Positions 10,101 to 18,975 are shown, numbered from the stretch's first letter. The stretch: 54,986 nt of DNA from Gammaproteobacteria bacterium (GCA_023480665.1 JAMCWR010000019.1:7522-62507), one strand, 5' to 3'. Made by a program: numbers and translations. Notes: generated by a model from the sequence alone, not told the origin.

Positions 10101-10819
10101 ATGGTAAAACTCCAATTGGAATGGATGCTAAGATAACTGCAACACAGGGCACAATATCAGGAACTGCTATGTTAACAGTAACTGACCCAGCACTTGTATC
10201 AATAGCAGTGACTTCAGCATCACAGCAGATTTTTAAAGATGAAACTTTACAATATACTGCTACTGGAACATATACAGATGGTTCGACTAAAAATATTACT
10301 TATGATAATTCAACCAATTGGAGTTCATCAGCAACAAATATCGCTACGATAAATAATAACATTGGTGATCCGAACAAGGGGTTAGCTAGTGGTAAGGGGG
10401 TAGGAACAGCTACAATTACCGCAACTAGTGGCGCAATTTCTAATTATACAAGTTTGAAGGTAGTGGCTGTAACTTTGTTATGTCCATCGGCACAAGCTAC
10501 CTCGCAAGTTTGTAGCGGAACAAAAAATTGCAGCGTAACTGTGCAGGATAGTGCGCTAAGAAATAGTTATACATTTTCTTCAAACTCTTCTAAGAACCAA
10601 AATACTAACTATCAACATCTACGAGCTACATATAATTCTTCATCTAATAGCTTGAGTTGTAGCTATTATGTGACCATCCCCACCCCATCTCTAACCTTAA
10701 CATTAAAAAGTGCACCTGTGCCAGTAGATCAAAATAACCCATTTGAGAATCATACTGGATCAAGTTGTATTTTTTCATCCGGAACTAGTGATAATGATTG
10801 TAAGTACATGATCAATTAA
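7157..10819 (+). CDS. Outer-membrane beta-barrel protein with seven Ig-like (Big_2) repeats, inverse-autotransporter/invasin-like
   Basis: 1220 residues. A signal peptide is clear (residues 1-~27: Lys-rich start, LIVLSLLMALLFS core, cleavage near IDAQ). Residues ~50-345 alternate polar and hydrophobic residues in short strands rich in Tyr/Phe/Gly, like an outer-membrane barrel. A linker follows, then from residue ~476 to ~1105 seven bacterial Ig-like repeats of 85-100 residues, each opening with LVSIAVTP and containing GTxQQYxATGTYxDG. The ~115-residue C-terminus has six cysteines and may be a disulfide-bonded cap. The order barrel, Ig repeats, C-terminal cap is that of intimin/invasin proteins, in which the Ig stalk is displayed outside the cell. 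The barrel is too diverged for me to assign its family firmly. Start ATG 7157 is preceded by GGAACGGAAT; an out-of-frame ATG lies 4 nt upstream. The gene lies 55 nt after the J-domain gene, probably in the same transcription unit. Confidence 0.75.
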   Translation: MFKDVKLIKLIVLSLLMALLFSAPIDAQTDKSQLQPQPFEQSLSNNTDQVLSFNSTNFGLTGPFVLSGEYSKNFGYMLKGSWAQLFLPETAANLVFEYGSKQKRINGTIGQGFFSSNRIKFTAERLWQDIDFDFTSGNVTKMLAQNAFGLTYEFLISEGFFRDINLNASYSKADSKALDAISYFNGDGLFTTNYRNIVGGKDKSINAGIDLHPHRSNNIGLQLNYDALTYLPLYDTTLKNVYGFGVSISLKQLITDRIKLQLSMSNRKIYKDYQTELDFLFPSKKGSLLEFGITGERVTGVTDQPNDNRVLVHARYSIDANLNNEQPKFNLDSNSSDTSLLSWTTNPAVYMQAVLVAKDQANVTYYKPTIMLHEVQAIIGKAIDLSIKQYIKAGYGTIKSVYSSIINLYGLHFFLSSDGKDVRIVGIPKIPPTAILNQHRQINDELRYPVDISVVNSAGQSSSSTFYLNLTSKKPATLVSIAVTPASKSITKGTTQKYIATGTYSDGTKQVITPDAWSSAKTTVATIDSKGLATAVGLGITTISATKDKISGSTDLTVTAATLVSIAVTPTAKSIAKGTTQQYTATGTYTDGTKQVITPDAWSSAKTTVATIDSKGLATAVGLGITTISATKDKISGSTDLTVTAATLVSIAVTPTVQSIAKGTTQQYKATGIYTDGTTSDITTVVNWHSSDSVNAPINNVGLATGNGETPIGMDAVMKATLGTTSGSAAPHGTISGSATLTVTAPVLVSIAVTPASQSIAKGLTQQYTATGTYSDGTKQVITPDAWNSAKTTVATIDSKGIATGVGLGTTTISATKDKISGSTDLTVTAATLVSIAVTPDVQSIAKGTTQQYKATGTYTDHSTSDITTQVKWNSSDSANAPINSTGLATGNGKTPIGMDAKITATQGTISGTAMLTVTDPVLVSIAVTPDVQSIAKGTTQQYKATGTYTDHSTSDITTQVKWNSSDSANAPINSTGLATGNGKTPIGMDAKITATQGTISGTAMLTVTDPALVSIAVTSASQQIFKDETLQYTATGTYTDGSTKNITYDNSTNWSSSATNIATINNNIGDPNKGLASGKGVGTATITATSGAISNYTSLKVVAVTLLCPSAQATSQVCSGTKNCSVTVQDSALRNSYTFSSNSSKNQNTNYQHLRATYNSSSNSLSCSYYVTIPTPSLTLTLKSAPVPVDQNNPFENHTGSSCIFSSGTSDNDCKYMIN
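8582..10470 (+). repeat. Seven in-gene tandem repeats encoding Ig-like domains
   Basis: Repeat units begin at about 8582, 8837, 9092, 9392, 9647, 9917 and 10187, with periods of 255, 255, 300, 255, 270 and 270 bp, all multiples of three. The units starting at 9647 and 9917 are almost identical over 270 bp, and those at 8582, 8837 and 9392 share long identical blocks. This implies recent duplication or recombination within the gene, so repeat number may vary between strains and short-read assembly may have miscounted. Confidence 0.9.
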
Positions 10820-10959
10820 ATGGTAGTAATAGATAAGTACTTGCTATTATCTAATGTATTCATTTAAAATAGATAAATTAAGGATGATTTTTTCTAAATG
10901 GGTGGGTGCTCTTCTGTATAGAGTTTTTTGATTTTTAACTTAACTGAGGACATTTTTAA

Positions 10960-12291
10960 ATGTTTAATTTTCTTAAAACTGCTCCACATAAGCCTAAACT
11001 TACTAATGCGGCTGAAATTGATAGCACGTATAAGTATTGGCGTATTCGCATTTTTTATAGCATGTACATCGGTTATGCTATGTTTTATTTAACGCGGAAA
11101 AATTTTGATTTTATTATGCCGTCGTTGATTAGCGATCTTCATCTTACTAAATCTGACTTAGGACTTATTAGCACCATATTTTACATTATGTATGGAGTTA
11201 GTAAATTTGTTAGCGGTATTTTATCCGATAAGTCAAATCCACGCTATTTTATGGCGATTGGTTTAATTGCCACTGGTGTTTGTAATATCTTTTTTGGTTT
11301 TGGTGCCTCACTGTGGTTTTTAGCAACTGTCTGGATGGTTAATGCATTTTTCCAAGGTTGGGGTTGGCCACCATGCGCACGTTATCTTACTCATTGGTAT
11401 TCACAAAGAGAACGTGGCCGTTGGTGGGGTGTGTGGAATACTTCCCATAATCTTGGTGGCGGTTTAATTCCAATTATTGCAGGTGCTCTTGCTATTCACT
11501 ATGGATGGCGTACTGCAATGTTTGTTCCTGGTGTTATTGCAATCGGCCTTGGTCTTATTCTACTCAATAGATTGCGCGATGTACCAGAAACCGAAGGCTT
11601 GCCAACTATTGAAGAATATAAAAATGATTATCCCCATGGCGAGTGTGTTCCTACACATCCAAAAACACCTACCAAAGAAATTTTGGTTAAGTATGTTTTG
11701 TGCAATAAGTATCTTTGGATTTTAGCATTTTCTTTTGTTTTAGTTTATATAGTGCGAACTGCAATTAACGATTGGGCGAGCTTATTTTTAACCGAGCATG
11801 GAAACAGCTTGATGCGTTCTAACTCCGCAGTTTCATTTTTTGAAATAGGCGGGTTTGCTGGTAGCCTTGTTGCAGGTTGGGCATCAGATAAAATTTTTGC
11901 TGGACGCAGAGGTCCTGTTAATGTGTTATTTAGCATTGGCATAGTAGCAGCTATATTTTGGTTTTGGATCTCAGCAAGTTGGGGATTTATTGCTAACGCT
12001 TCTGCTCTTTTTGCCATTGGCTTTTTGGTTTTTGGCCCACAATTATTGATTGGTGTAGCTGCTGCAGAGCTATCACATCGTGAAGCTGCAGGAACTGCGA
12101 CAGGTTTTGTTGCTTTATTTGCCTATATTGGTGCCGCGCTTTCTGGATATCCAATGGGCTACATTACTCAACATATGGGTTGGAATTGGTTCTTTGTTGT
12201 GCTTGGTGTTTGTTCAGTGTTAACAATTTTGTTATTAGCCACTATGTGGAATGCAAAATTGCCATGCTTCAGTAAAGAAAATCAAAAATAA
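10960..12291 (+). CDS. MFS organophosphate:phosphate antiporter family transporter (UhpC/GlpT-like)
   Basis: 443 residues with about 12 membrane spans. The N-terminal half has features of the OPA family: a YIGYAMFYLTRKN segment in span 1, SDLGLISTIFYIMYGVSKF, and the signature GWGWPPCARYLTHWYSQRERG. Family members exchange sugar phosphates or glycerol 3-phosphate for phosphate, and UhpC homologues act as sensors of external glucose 6-phosphate. No uhpAB-type two-component genes are next to it, so a direct transport role is more likely than sensing. A GAGGA Shine-Dalgarno sequence lies upstream of the ATG. It is 10 nt from polA and may be cotranscribed with it. An intracellular bacterium could use such a carrier to take up host sugar phosphates; that is inference. 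Confidence 0.8.
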   Translation: MFNFLKTAPHKPKLTNAAEIDSTYKYWRIRIFYSMYIGYAMFYLTRKNFDFIMPSLISDLHLTKSDLGLISTIFYIMYGVSKFVSGILSDKSNPRYFMAIGLIATGVCNIFFGFGASLWFLATVWMVNAFFQGWGWPPCARYLTHWYSQRERGRWWGVWNTSHNLGGGLIPIIAGALAIHYGWRTAMFVPGVIAIGLGLILLNRLRDVPETEGLPTIEEYKNDYPHGECVPTHPKTPTKEILVKYVLCNKYLWILAFSFVLVYIVRTAINDWASLFLTEHGNSLMRSNSAVSFFEIGGFAGSLVAGWASDKIFAGRRGPVNVLFSIGIVAAIFWFWISASWGFIANASALFAIGFLVFGPQLLIGVAAAELSHREAAGTATGFVALFAYIGAALSGYPMGYITQHMGWNWFFVVLGVCSVLTILLLATMWNAKLPCFSKENQK

Positions 12292-12301
12292 TAGTTAAAT
12301 T

Positions 12302-14995
12302 ATGGCGGCCCGTTCTGACAAACTTGTAATTCTAGTCGACGGGTCGTCATATCTGCATCGCGCTTTTCACGCTTTACCTCCATTAACAACTTCCAAAGGT
12401 GAACCAACGGGAGCTATTTATGGGGTAAGCAATATGATCAGAAAGTTAATTGCTGATTATCATCCAGATCACATAGCAATTGTTTTTGATGCCAAAGGAA
12501 AAACTTTTCGGCATACCATTTATCCGCAGTACAAAGCAAATCGCCCGCCAATGGAAGAAGATTTAAAAGTGCAAATTGCGCCTTTGCACGCAATTATTAA
12601 AGCTATGGGATTACCTTTAATAATTGTTGATGGAGTTGAAGCTGATGATGTAATTGGTACTTTAGCTGCTATGGCGACCAAGCATGGACATAAAGTATTA
12701 ATATCTACTGGTGATAAAGACATGGCGCAACTCGTAGACCATGATGTTACGTTAATTAATACTATGACTAACACCATTATGGATGCAAAAGGTGTTAAAG
12801 AAAAATTTGGTGTTGCTGCAGAGAATATTATTGATTACCTAAGTTTGGTTGGTGATACATCTGATAATGTTCCAGGAGTTACTGGTGTCGGGCCGAAAAC
12901 TGCGGTGAAATGGTTAGAAACCTACCATTCGCTTGATAATATTTTAAAGCATGCAGATGCCATCAAAGGTAAAGTTGGTGAGAATTTAAAAAATAGTATG
13001 GCACATTTGCCGCTTACCAAAGAATTAGTCACGATCAAAAAAGACGTCGCATTAAATTTAAAACTTGATGATTTAAAACCCAAATCTGAAGACGATGCAA
13101 AACTTGCTGAATTATTTACTCACCTCGAATTTAAAAGCTGGCTTGCAAATTTAGAGAACAAAGCTTTTGGCTCAACCAAAACTTCTACTGAAAAATATTT
13201 AACTATTTTGCACGAGCACGATTTTGCCGAGTGGCTTAAACGTTTAGAACATGCTAAAGCTTTTGCATTTGATCTTGAAACTGATAGCTTAGATATTATT
13301 AATGCACAAATTATTGGTCTATCTTTTGCCGTTGAAACAACTGAAGCAATTTATATTCCTGTGGCGCATGATTATGTAGGTGCGCCAGAGCAATTGGCGC
13401 GTGATTTTGTTTTAAAGCAGTTAAAACCAATCTTAGAAAATCCGCATAAAATTAAACTTGGACAGAATTTAAAATTTGACAAAAATGTTTTAGCAAATTA
13501 TGGCATCGAAGTGCAAGGGATTGGTTTTGATACTATGCTTGAATCATATGTGTTAAATAGTGGGAGTAGCCAACATGATAAGGCAACTTTAGCGCTACGG
13601 TATTTGGGTAAAACCATAACCACTTATGAGGATGTTGCGGGAAAAGGTACAAAACAAATCCCATTTAATAAAGTAAATTTGGCTCAAGGCTCGCCATATG
13701 CTGCTGCTGATGCTGATATAGTGCTACAATTACACGAAGTTTTGTGGCCACAAATTCAAAAGACCTCTAAGTTAGAGGATGTTTTTAAAAATATTGAGAT
13801 GCCACTTTTAAGCGTTTTGGCGCGTATGGAACGAATTGGGGTGGCGATTGATCAAGACTTACTTGCCAAGCAAAGTAAAGAATTAGCGTTGCGTTTACGT
13901 GAAATTGAACACGCTGCCTACAAAATTGCAACTTGTGAATTTAATTTGAATTCGCCATTACAGCTACAGCAAGTTCTATTTGAAAAATTACAGCTGCCAA
14001 TTTTACAGAAGACACCAACTAAACAACCTTCAACTGCAGAAGCAGTGCTACAAGAGTTGGCGCTAGATTATGAATTGCCAAAATTAATTTTGGAATATCG
14101 CAGTCTTAGCAAATTAAAATCTACTTATACTGATGCTTTACCACTACAAGTAAATAGTAAAACTAATCGTGTGCATACTTCTTATAATCAAGCAGTAACT
14201 TCTACAGGCAGGCTTTCTTCAACTAATCCTAATTTACAAAATATTCCGATTCGTACCGAAGAGGGACGCAAAATTCGCAAAGCGTTCATCGCGTCCAAAG
14301 GTTATAAATTGATTTCCGCCGATTATTCGCAAATAGAATTGCGCATAATGGCGCATTTATCGCATGATCATGGTTTAATTAATGCGTTTACTAGTGATGA
14401 AGATATTCATCGCGCAACTGCAGCAGAAGTTTTTGGTGCTAAATTAAAAGATGTAACGTCCACCCAAAGACGTGATGCTAAAACCATTAATTTTGGTTTG
14501 ATTTACGGCATGTCTGCTTATGGGTTAGCTAAGCGATTAAATATGACGCGCGAAGCAGCAGAAAAATATATTGCACTCTATTTTGCGCGATACCCCGGCG
14601 TAAAAGATTATATGGAAAAAATGCGTGAATTTGCCCGTAACAATGGGTTTGTAGAAACTCTTTGTGGTAGAAGGCTTTATATTCCAGAAATCCATGCAAA
14701 AAACTTTGCACGCAGAAGTGCAGCAGAGCGCACGGCGATTAATGCGCCAATGCAGGGAACTGCAGCTGATATCATGAAGCTTGCCATGATTCATATCGAT
14801 CAGTGGATTAAAGAGTGCAAATTAGATATTAAAATGATTATGCAAGTGCATGATGAATTAATTTTTGAAGTTGCAAATGATGATGTTACAGCTTCCGAAG
14901 CAAAAATCAAAAAGCTAATGGAAAACGCTATGCAATTAGCTGTTCCAGTTATTGTGCATGTTGGAGTTGGTGATAATTGGGATGAGGCGCATTAG
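12302..14995 (+). CDS. polA: DNA polymerase I
   Basis: 897 residues, the usual length for the three-domain enzyme, which fills gaps and removes RNA primers during lagging-strand synthesis and repair. Residues 1-~290 form the 5'-3' nuclease (ILVDGSSYLHRAFHALPPL, VEADDVIGTLA, STGDKDMAQLV). The 3'-5' exonuclease domain keeps its first catalytic motif FDLETDSL (about residue 324), so proofreading is probably active. The polymerase domain has motif A DYSQIELRIMAHLSHD (about 674), motif B RRDAKTINFGLIYG and motif C QVHDELIFEV (about 850). No strong Shine-Dalgarno sequence precedes the ATG, so translation may depend on the upstream transporter gene 10 nt away. Nothing unusual in the coding sequence. 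Confidence 0.97.
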   Translation: MAARSDKLVILVDGSSYLHRAFHALPPLTTSKGEPTGAIYGVSNMIRKLIADYHPDHIAIVFDAKGKTFRHTIYPQYKANRPPMEEDLKVQIAPLHAIIKAMGLPLIIVDGVEADDVIGTLAAMATKHGHKVLISTGDKDMAQLVDHDVTLINTMTNTIMDAKGVKEKFGVAAENIIDYLSLVGDTSDNVPGVTGVGPKTAVKWLETYHSLDNILKHADAIKGKVGENLKNSMAHLPLTKELVTIKKDVALNLKLDDLKPKSEDDAKLAELFTHLEFKSWLANLENKAFGSTKTSTEKYLTILHEHDFAEWLKRLEHAKAFAFDLETDSLDIINAQIIGLSFAVETTEAIYIPVAHDYVGAPEQLARDFVLKQLKPILENPHKIKLGQNLKFDKNVLANYGIEVQGIGFDTMLESYVLNSGSSQHDKATLALRYLGKTITTYEDVAGKGTKQIPFNKVNLAQGSPYAAADADIVLQLHEVLWPQIQKTSKLEDVFKNIEMPLLSVLARMERIGVAIDQDLLAKQSKELALRLREIEHAAYKIATCEFNLNSPLQLQQVLFEKLQLPILQKTPTKQPSTAEAVLQELALDYELPKLILEYRSLSKLKSTYTDALPLQVNSKTNRVHTSYNQAVTSTGRLSSTNPNLQNIPIRTEEGRKIRKAFIASKGYKLISADYSQIELRIMAHLSHDHGLINAFTSDEDIHRATAAEVFGAKLKDVTSTQRRDAKTINFGLIYGMSAYGLAKRLNMTREAAEKYIALYFARYPGVKDYMEKMREFARNNGFVETLCGRRLYIPEIHAKNFARRSAAERTAINAPMQGTAADIMKLAMIHIDQWIKECKLDIKMIMQVHDELIFEVANDDVTASEAKIKKLMENAMQLAVPVIVHVGVGDNWDEAH

Positions 14996-15004
14996 AAGCA
15001 ATAA

Positions 15005-15118
15005 GGGGCAGGTTTGTGTTGTGTAGGGTGCGGGTTTGTGAGGTAAGTGTAGAGGTTTAATAGAATCTAGATTTGTAAAGTTCATTTCGATTTATTAAAT
15101 ACTGCAGAAACCCGCCCA
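15005..15118. repeat. GTAG-GGGCGGG family palindromic element
   Basis: Contains two copies of the left-end motif (GGGGCAGGTTTGTGTT, then GTAGGGTGCGGGTTTGTG), the family core TTTAATAGAATCTA and the right end CTGCAGAAACCCGCCC. The element abuts the stop codon of the convergent minus-strand gene at 15119. It fills the gap between polA and that gene and could fold into a long hairpin acting as a bidirectional terminator. Confidence 0.7.
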
Positions 15119-16267
15119 CTATTGGGAATTAAGGCTTAATGAACTTGCAGCTACTGATGTAGAGACTGCAGCAGATGCAGAGGAATTGGGAATTAGTTGC
15201 TGTTGCCGCGCCTCCATATCTTCAAACGAGAAAATTCTTGGAGGGGCTGTGGAGACGTCTTTGTAAAAAATCTCATGTCTGTCGAACGAAGCAGGAATAT
15301 TTAATTTATTATAAGTGATTAGTTCTTTTGTTGGATCTTCTACTATAGCGCTTTTGCCAAATTTATAAAAGTTACCATCATGCACACCACCAGTGCTAGT
15401 ATCCATATTTATTGCATCATAATCATAAACAGTATTTTCTTTGTATTCCTCATCTTTCTTATGGTGTTTGCTTTCTTCTGGGTAGTATATTTTACCAGTA
15501 TTAGTATCTATATTTAATTTTTCTCCATACTTATCACAAAAAGTTATTATTTTGGAAGAATTGCCATATTCATCTATGACATGAAAACCAGCTTCTAGAT
15601 TTTCAGGAGGTCTTTTTATACTTCTATAAATATCTCGTTCATCTAATTTTTTTGTAACAATATGTGATTCTGGAAAAACCCCTTTCCAATCGTAAGATAT
15701 TTTGGCAAAAAAGATGGCAATTCCTATGAAAGCAGTAACTAATGGCCATGCAGGCGCTGCAAATATTGTACCAATTGCTTGTGGTTTGAAAAGATCAGTA
15801 AGAGTCCAAGCAAGTAGCGCTAGGCAAGCTAAAAAAATTATCAGAGATGCTCCACGCGAAGTTGTTTCTCCATGAGGATCAGTTTCGTTGTTAAAATAAC
15901 ACTCAAACCAATAGCCAATAGTTGTTACTGTAAGAATTAATGGAAAACCTATGGTTGCGATAATATTATTGCCTGATAAAGCTAATCCAAGGAAAATTCC
16001 AGCGATTACTACGTTAACAAATGCGGAAAGACAACTAGATAAAAAAGTGTGTCTTTTTTCTTTGTCGGTTAAATTTTCATTATTGGTAATGCCGATAGCA
16101 GTGAGAGTTCCTTTTAATAAATTGACAAGTGTAATAATGCCAAAACAGATTAATTTTGCTAATTGACTAACGTCTAAAAAAGACATAATAGCAAAAGTGA
16201 TTAGTGCAGCTATATTTGCCCAATCAAAATAAGTAGCTATACGGAGTGATCTATTATCTTTTAGCAT
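15119..16267 (-). CDS. Unknown multi-pass membrane protein with polar C-terminal half
   Basis: 382 residues, not recognised. The N-terminal ~200 residues have about six hydrophobic spans (for example IAALITFAIMSFLDV, NVVIAGIFLGLALSG, LIIFLACLALLAWTLTDLF and WPLVTAFIGIAIFFAKI). The remaining ~180 residues are soluble and charged (HHKKDEEYKENTVYDYDA) and end in a Ser/Ala-rich low-complexity tail, SSASAAVSTSVAASSLSLNSQ-like. The same layout of spans followed by a Ser/Ala tail recurs in the genes at 25089, 26355 and 32784. The ending SSLSLN resembles the SSVSLN ending of the FG-GAP protein at 4447. No clear Shine-Dalgarno sequence. It stands alone, convergent with polA. Function unknown. Confidence 0.7.
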   Translation of the reverse strand: MLKDNRSLRIATYFDWANIAALITFAIMSFLDVSQLAKLICFGIITLVNLLKGTLTAIGITNNENLTDKEKRHTFLSSCLSAFVNVVIAGIFLGLALSGNNIIATIGFPLILTVTTIGYWFECYFNNETDPHGETTSRGASLIIFLACLALLAWTLTDLFKPQAIGTIFAAPAWPLVTAFIGIAIFFAKISYDWKGVFPESHIVTKKLDERDIYRSIKRPPENLEAGFHVIDEYGNSSKIITFCDKYGEKLNIDTNTGKIYYPEESKHHKKDEEYKENTVYDYDAINMDTSTGGVHDGNFYKFGKSAIVEDPTKELITYNKLNIPASFDRHEIFYKDVSTAPPRIFSFEDMEARQQQLIPNSSASAAVSTSVAASSLSLNSQ

Positions 16268-16367
16268 AAATTATTATGCGCAGTTATTTATTATTAATTA
16301 TACACTATTTTCAAGAAACAGCCAAAAACTAGTACATTGTTTGTCTAATTTTACTCCGGTGTAAATG

Positions 16368-16681
16368 TAGGGGAGGGTTTGCGCTTGAAATTTTACAGTT
16401 TTTTAACTGCCATCAGCCCCCATCCTACAATTCATAACGATGTAAGATAAACAATTTGGAATACCATATTTTTTGTGTAGGGGAAGGTTTGTCATAAACG
16501 ACTGCGGTGTAAATCGAAACTAAAAGTATTGCGGACCTTGTGATCTTGTCGAGGTCGCAGAAACCTTCCCGTTGAGTGCCATACTAGAATTATGATGGGC
16601 GGGTTTCTGCAGTGTTTCGTGAATTTTACAAATTTAGATTCTATTAAAACTCCATACTTCAAACACAAACCCGCCCCTACA
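16368..16681. repeat. Cluster of three palindromic elements upstream of comM
   Basis: The 508-bp gap 16268-16775 holds no gene. It contains a degenerate short element (16368-16427, GTAGGGGAGGGTTTGCG to CCCCCATCCTAC), a copy of the GGGAAGGTTT variant (16477-16570, with the core TGCGGTGTAAATCGAAACTA and TCGCAGAAACCTTCCC), and a GGGCGGGTTT copy in reverse orientation (16596-16681, ending CACAAACCCGCCCCTAC). The two last units are separated by about 25 bp. The comM promoter must lie within or just after the cluster. Confidence 0.7.
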
Positions 16682-16775
16682 TTAATACCGCGAAAAAATC
16701 AGGTTAACAACGTACTAATTCCTACCGTAAAAAACCCGGTGATGATTTTTTAATTTGGTTCGGTAAAATCAAATC

Positions 16776-18275
16776 ATGCCCTTAGCCGTAATTTACAGCC
16801 GAGCAAGTCGCGGTATCGATGCACCGCTTGTAACTATTGAAGTTCATATTACAAATGGCATGCCATCACTTTCGATTGTTGGTTTACCAGAGACTGCAAT
16901 TAAAGAGAGTCGAGATAGAGTTAGAAGCGCCATAATTAATTCTGGTTTTGAATTTCCGGTGCATCGCATCACTATTAATCTTGCTCCAGCTGATTTACCC
17001 AAAAAAGAAGGCGGACGTTTTGATTTGGCAATTGCGCTTGGGATTTTGGCTGCATCAGGACAAATTGCTAATTCAAGTTTAGATACGTATGAGTTTGCTG
17101 GTGAGCTTGCACTTGATGGCGCGTTGCGTAAATTTAACGGTGCCCTACCTTTTGCTTTAGAAACAAAAAAAACTAAGCGCAAACTAGTTGTTCCACTTGA
17201 AAATGCTGCTGAAGCTTCTTTGCCGCGTGAGGCTACAATATTACCCGCGAAGCATTTACTCGAAGTGTGTGGACATTTAACTGGAAATAATCTGCTTGCT
17301 GCATTTTCTTCTTCAATCCCACAAGCAAAAGAAAATTTACCATATGATTTATCGGATATTCGTGGCCAAAGCCAAGCTAAACGCGCTTTAGAAATTGCAG
17401 CAGTTGGACAGCATAGTTTATTGATGATTGGTCCGCCGGGAACAGGAAAAACTATGTTGGCGAACCGGCTCACTAGTATTTTACCATCGATGACCGAAGA
17501 AGAAGCTTTAGCAATTGCTGCGATTAATTCAATTTGTGGTAAAGAATTTAATACGCTAGATTTTTTGCAACGACCATTTCGTTCGCCGCATCATACGGCA
17601 TCAGGTGTAGCTTTAGTTGGTGGTAGTAATCCGCCGCGACCTGGAGAAATTTCTTTAGCGCATAATGGCGTGTTATTTTTAGATGAACTTCCAGAATTTA
17701 ATCGTTCGGTTTTGGAAGCGCTGCGCGAACCAATGGAATCTGGATTTGTTTGTATTTCACGTGCTTCGCATCATGTTAAATTTCCAGCGCGTTTTCAGCT
17801 AATTACAGCAATGAATCCTTGTCCTTGTGGCTATTTAGGCGATAACAAAGAAAATTGTCGTTGTTCAGAGGAACAGGTAAGCCGCTATCGTGCAAGAATT
17901 TCTGGGCCAATGCTTGATCGTATTGATATGCATGTTGAAGTAGGATCTTTGCCTAAAAATCTGTTATTACAAAAGAACGTTGCTGCAGAAACAAGTGCTG
18001 AAGTGCAAAAACGCGTAGTTAAAGCTCGTACTGTACAGCTAGAACGTGCTGGTAAAATAAATGCTGCTTTAACCAATAAAGAAATAGAAAAGTATTGTGA
18101 AATTTCAAGTGCAGAACAAGATTTTTTGGAAACTATTGCTAAAGAGCGTCGTCTTTCAGCGAGAGCATTACATCGTATTTTAAAGGTCGCGCGCAGCATT
18201 GCAGATCTAGAAGGAGCAGTAAATCTTGAGCATCAACATTTAGCAGAGGCGGTGAATTATCGAAAATTGAAATAA
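16776..18275 (+). CDS. comM: YifB/ComM-family AAA+ Mg-chelatase-like helicase
   Basis: 499 residues, full length for the family. The N-terminal ~190 residues are the ChlI-like domain (AVIYSRASRGIDAP, MPSLSIVGLPETAIKESRDR). The AAA+ core has Walker A GPPGTGKT at about residue 219 and Walker B FLDELPEFN, plus the conserved segments RSPHHTASG and MNPCPCGYLGD. The C-terminal Mg_chelatase_C domain ends in ARSIADLEG. In Vibrio and relatives ComM is a helicase that promotes branch migration during natural transformation; it is widely conserved in gammaproteobacteria, including non-competent ones. Start ATG 16776 matches the usual MxLAxxYSRA start. It stands alone. Confidence 0.93.
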   Translation: MPLAVIYSRASRGIDAPLVTIEVHITNGMPSLSIVGLPETAIKESRDRVRSAIINSGFEFPVHRITINLAPADLPKKEGGRFDLAIALGILAASGQIANSSLDTYEFAGELALDGALRKFNGALPFALETKKTKRKLVVPLENAAEASLPREATILPAKHLLEVCGHLTGNNLLAAFSSSIPQAKENLPYDLSDIRGQSQAKRALEIAAVGQHSLLMIGPPGTGKTMLANRLTSILPSMTEEEALAIAAINSICGKEFNTLDFLQRPFRSPHHTASGVALVGGSNPPRPGEISLAHNGVLFLDELPEFNRSVLEALREPMESGFVCISRASHHVKFPARFQLITAMNPCPCGYLGDNKENCRCSEEQVSRYRARISGPMLDRIDMHVEVGSLPKNLLLQKNVAAETSAEVQKRVVKARTVQLERAGKINAALTNKEIEKYCEISSAEQDFLETIAKERRLSARALHRILKVARSIADLEGAVNLEHQHLAEAVNYRKLK

Positions 18276-18386
18276 CCGCCTTGTATCAAAACCGATTTTA
18301 TGATTTAATATACACAAGGAGTTTTCAAAGTTTAGTGCTTTTTACGGTAAGGAATTCAAAAGCATAAATTTTGGGGAAAATCTAAC

Positions 18387-18878
18387 ATGCCCGAACAAAA
18401 TAGCAGAATAATAAATAAATATATTCCTAACGGTTTAGTACGTGACTCAAATGCATCTCCTATGCTTATGTTTTTGTACACTGCTGATCGTTTAAAGCTT
18501 TTGTCTTCTAGCGTAATAAGCGATCCTAAAGAGAGAGCTGAAGTATTGAGGTATTTATTAAGTCAGGTCGATGGTACTAAAGAAGATATACTCCATCAGC
18601 GTGGACACGAAGACGTTTTGCATATGTTGGACGGATTAGTACAACAAAAAGATCTAAACAGTGAAGAACGTGACTATGCAGCTAAGTTGCGTGAAGAGCT
18701 TGCACGGTTAGATGCAGATTTGCAAAGCCAGCAACAGCCAAGCATTCCAGCAGCAAATTCAGCCTCTCCCAAACCTATTTCAATTGTTGAAAAACCGCAT
18801 AGTTGGCGTACCGCAGAAGAGTTGATATCGGCTGGTTTCGTAAAAGAAACACTCCCAAAAGTTGGTCGGTCAAAGTAG
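18387..18878 (+). CDS. Unknown small soluble protein
   Basis: 163 residues, not recognised. There is no signal peptide or membrane span. The middle is helical and charged (EERDYAAKLREELARLDADL), followed by a Gln/Ser/Pro linker and a short C-terminal segment (SWRTAEELISAGFVKETLP). A GGGGA ribosome-binding site lies before the ATG, which supports real translation. It sits between comM and rplY, followed at once by a repeat element. Function unknown. Confidence 0.6.
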   Translation: MPEQNSRIINKYIPNGLVRDSNASPMLMFLYTADRLKLLSSSVISDPKERAEVLRYLLSQVDGTKEDILHQRGHEDVLHMLDGLVQQKDLNSEERDYAAKLREELARLDADLQSQQQPSIPAANSASPKPISIVEKPHSWRTAEELISAGFVKETLPKVGRSK

Positions 18879-18884
18879 CGTAGG

Positions 18885-18975
18885 ATTCAGAAAACAGAAG
18901 ATAAAAAATCAAAAAAATGTTTATACAGCTGGGGCTATGAAAGAGCCCTATGCTTTACCAGCCCAGTTTTATATT
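18885..18975. repeat. CAGCTGGGGCT palindromic element, copy 1
   Basis: Starts with GATTCAGAAAACAGAAGA and contains TTTATACAGCTGGGGCT, AGAGCCC and GCTTTACCAGCCCAG, forming a nested hairpin (GGGCT with AGCCC). A closely similar copy lies at 36907-36997. No T-run follows, so it is not a typical intrinsic terminator. Confidence 0.65.
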
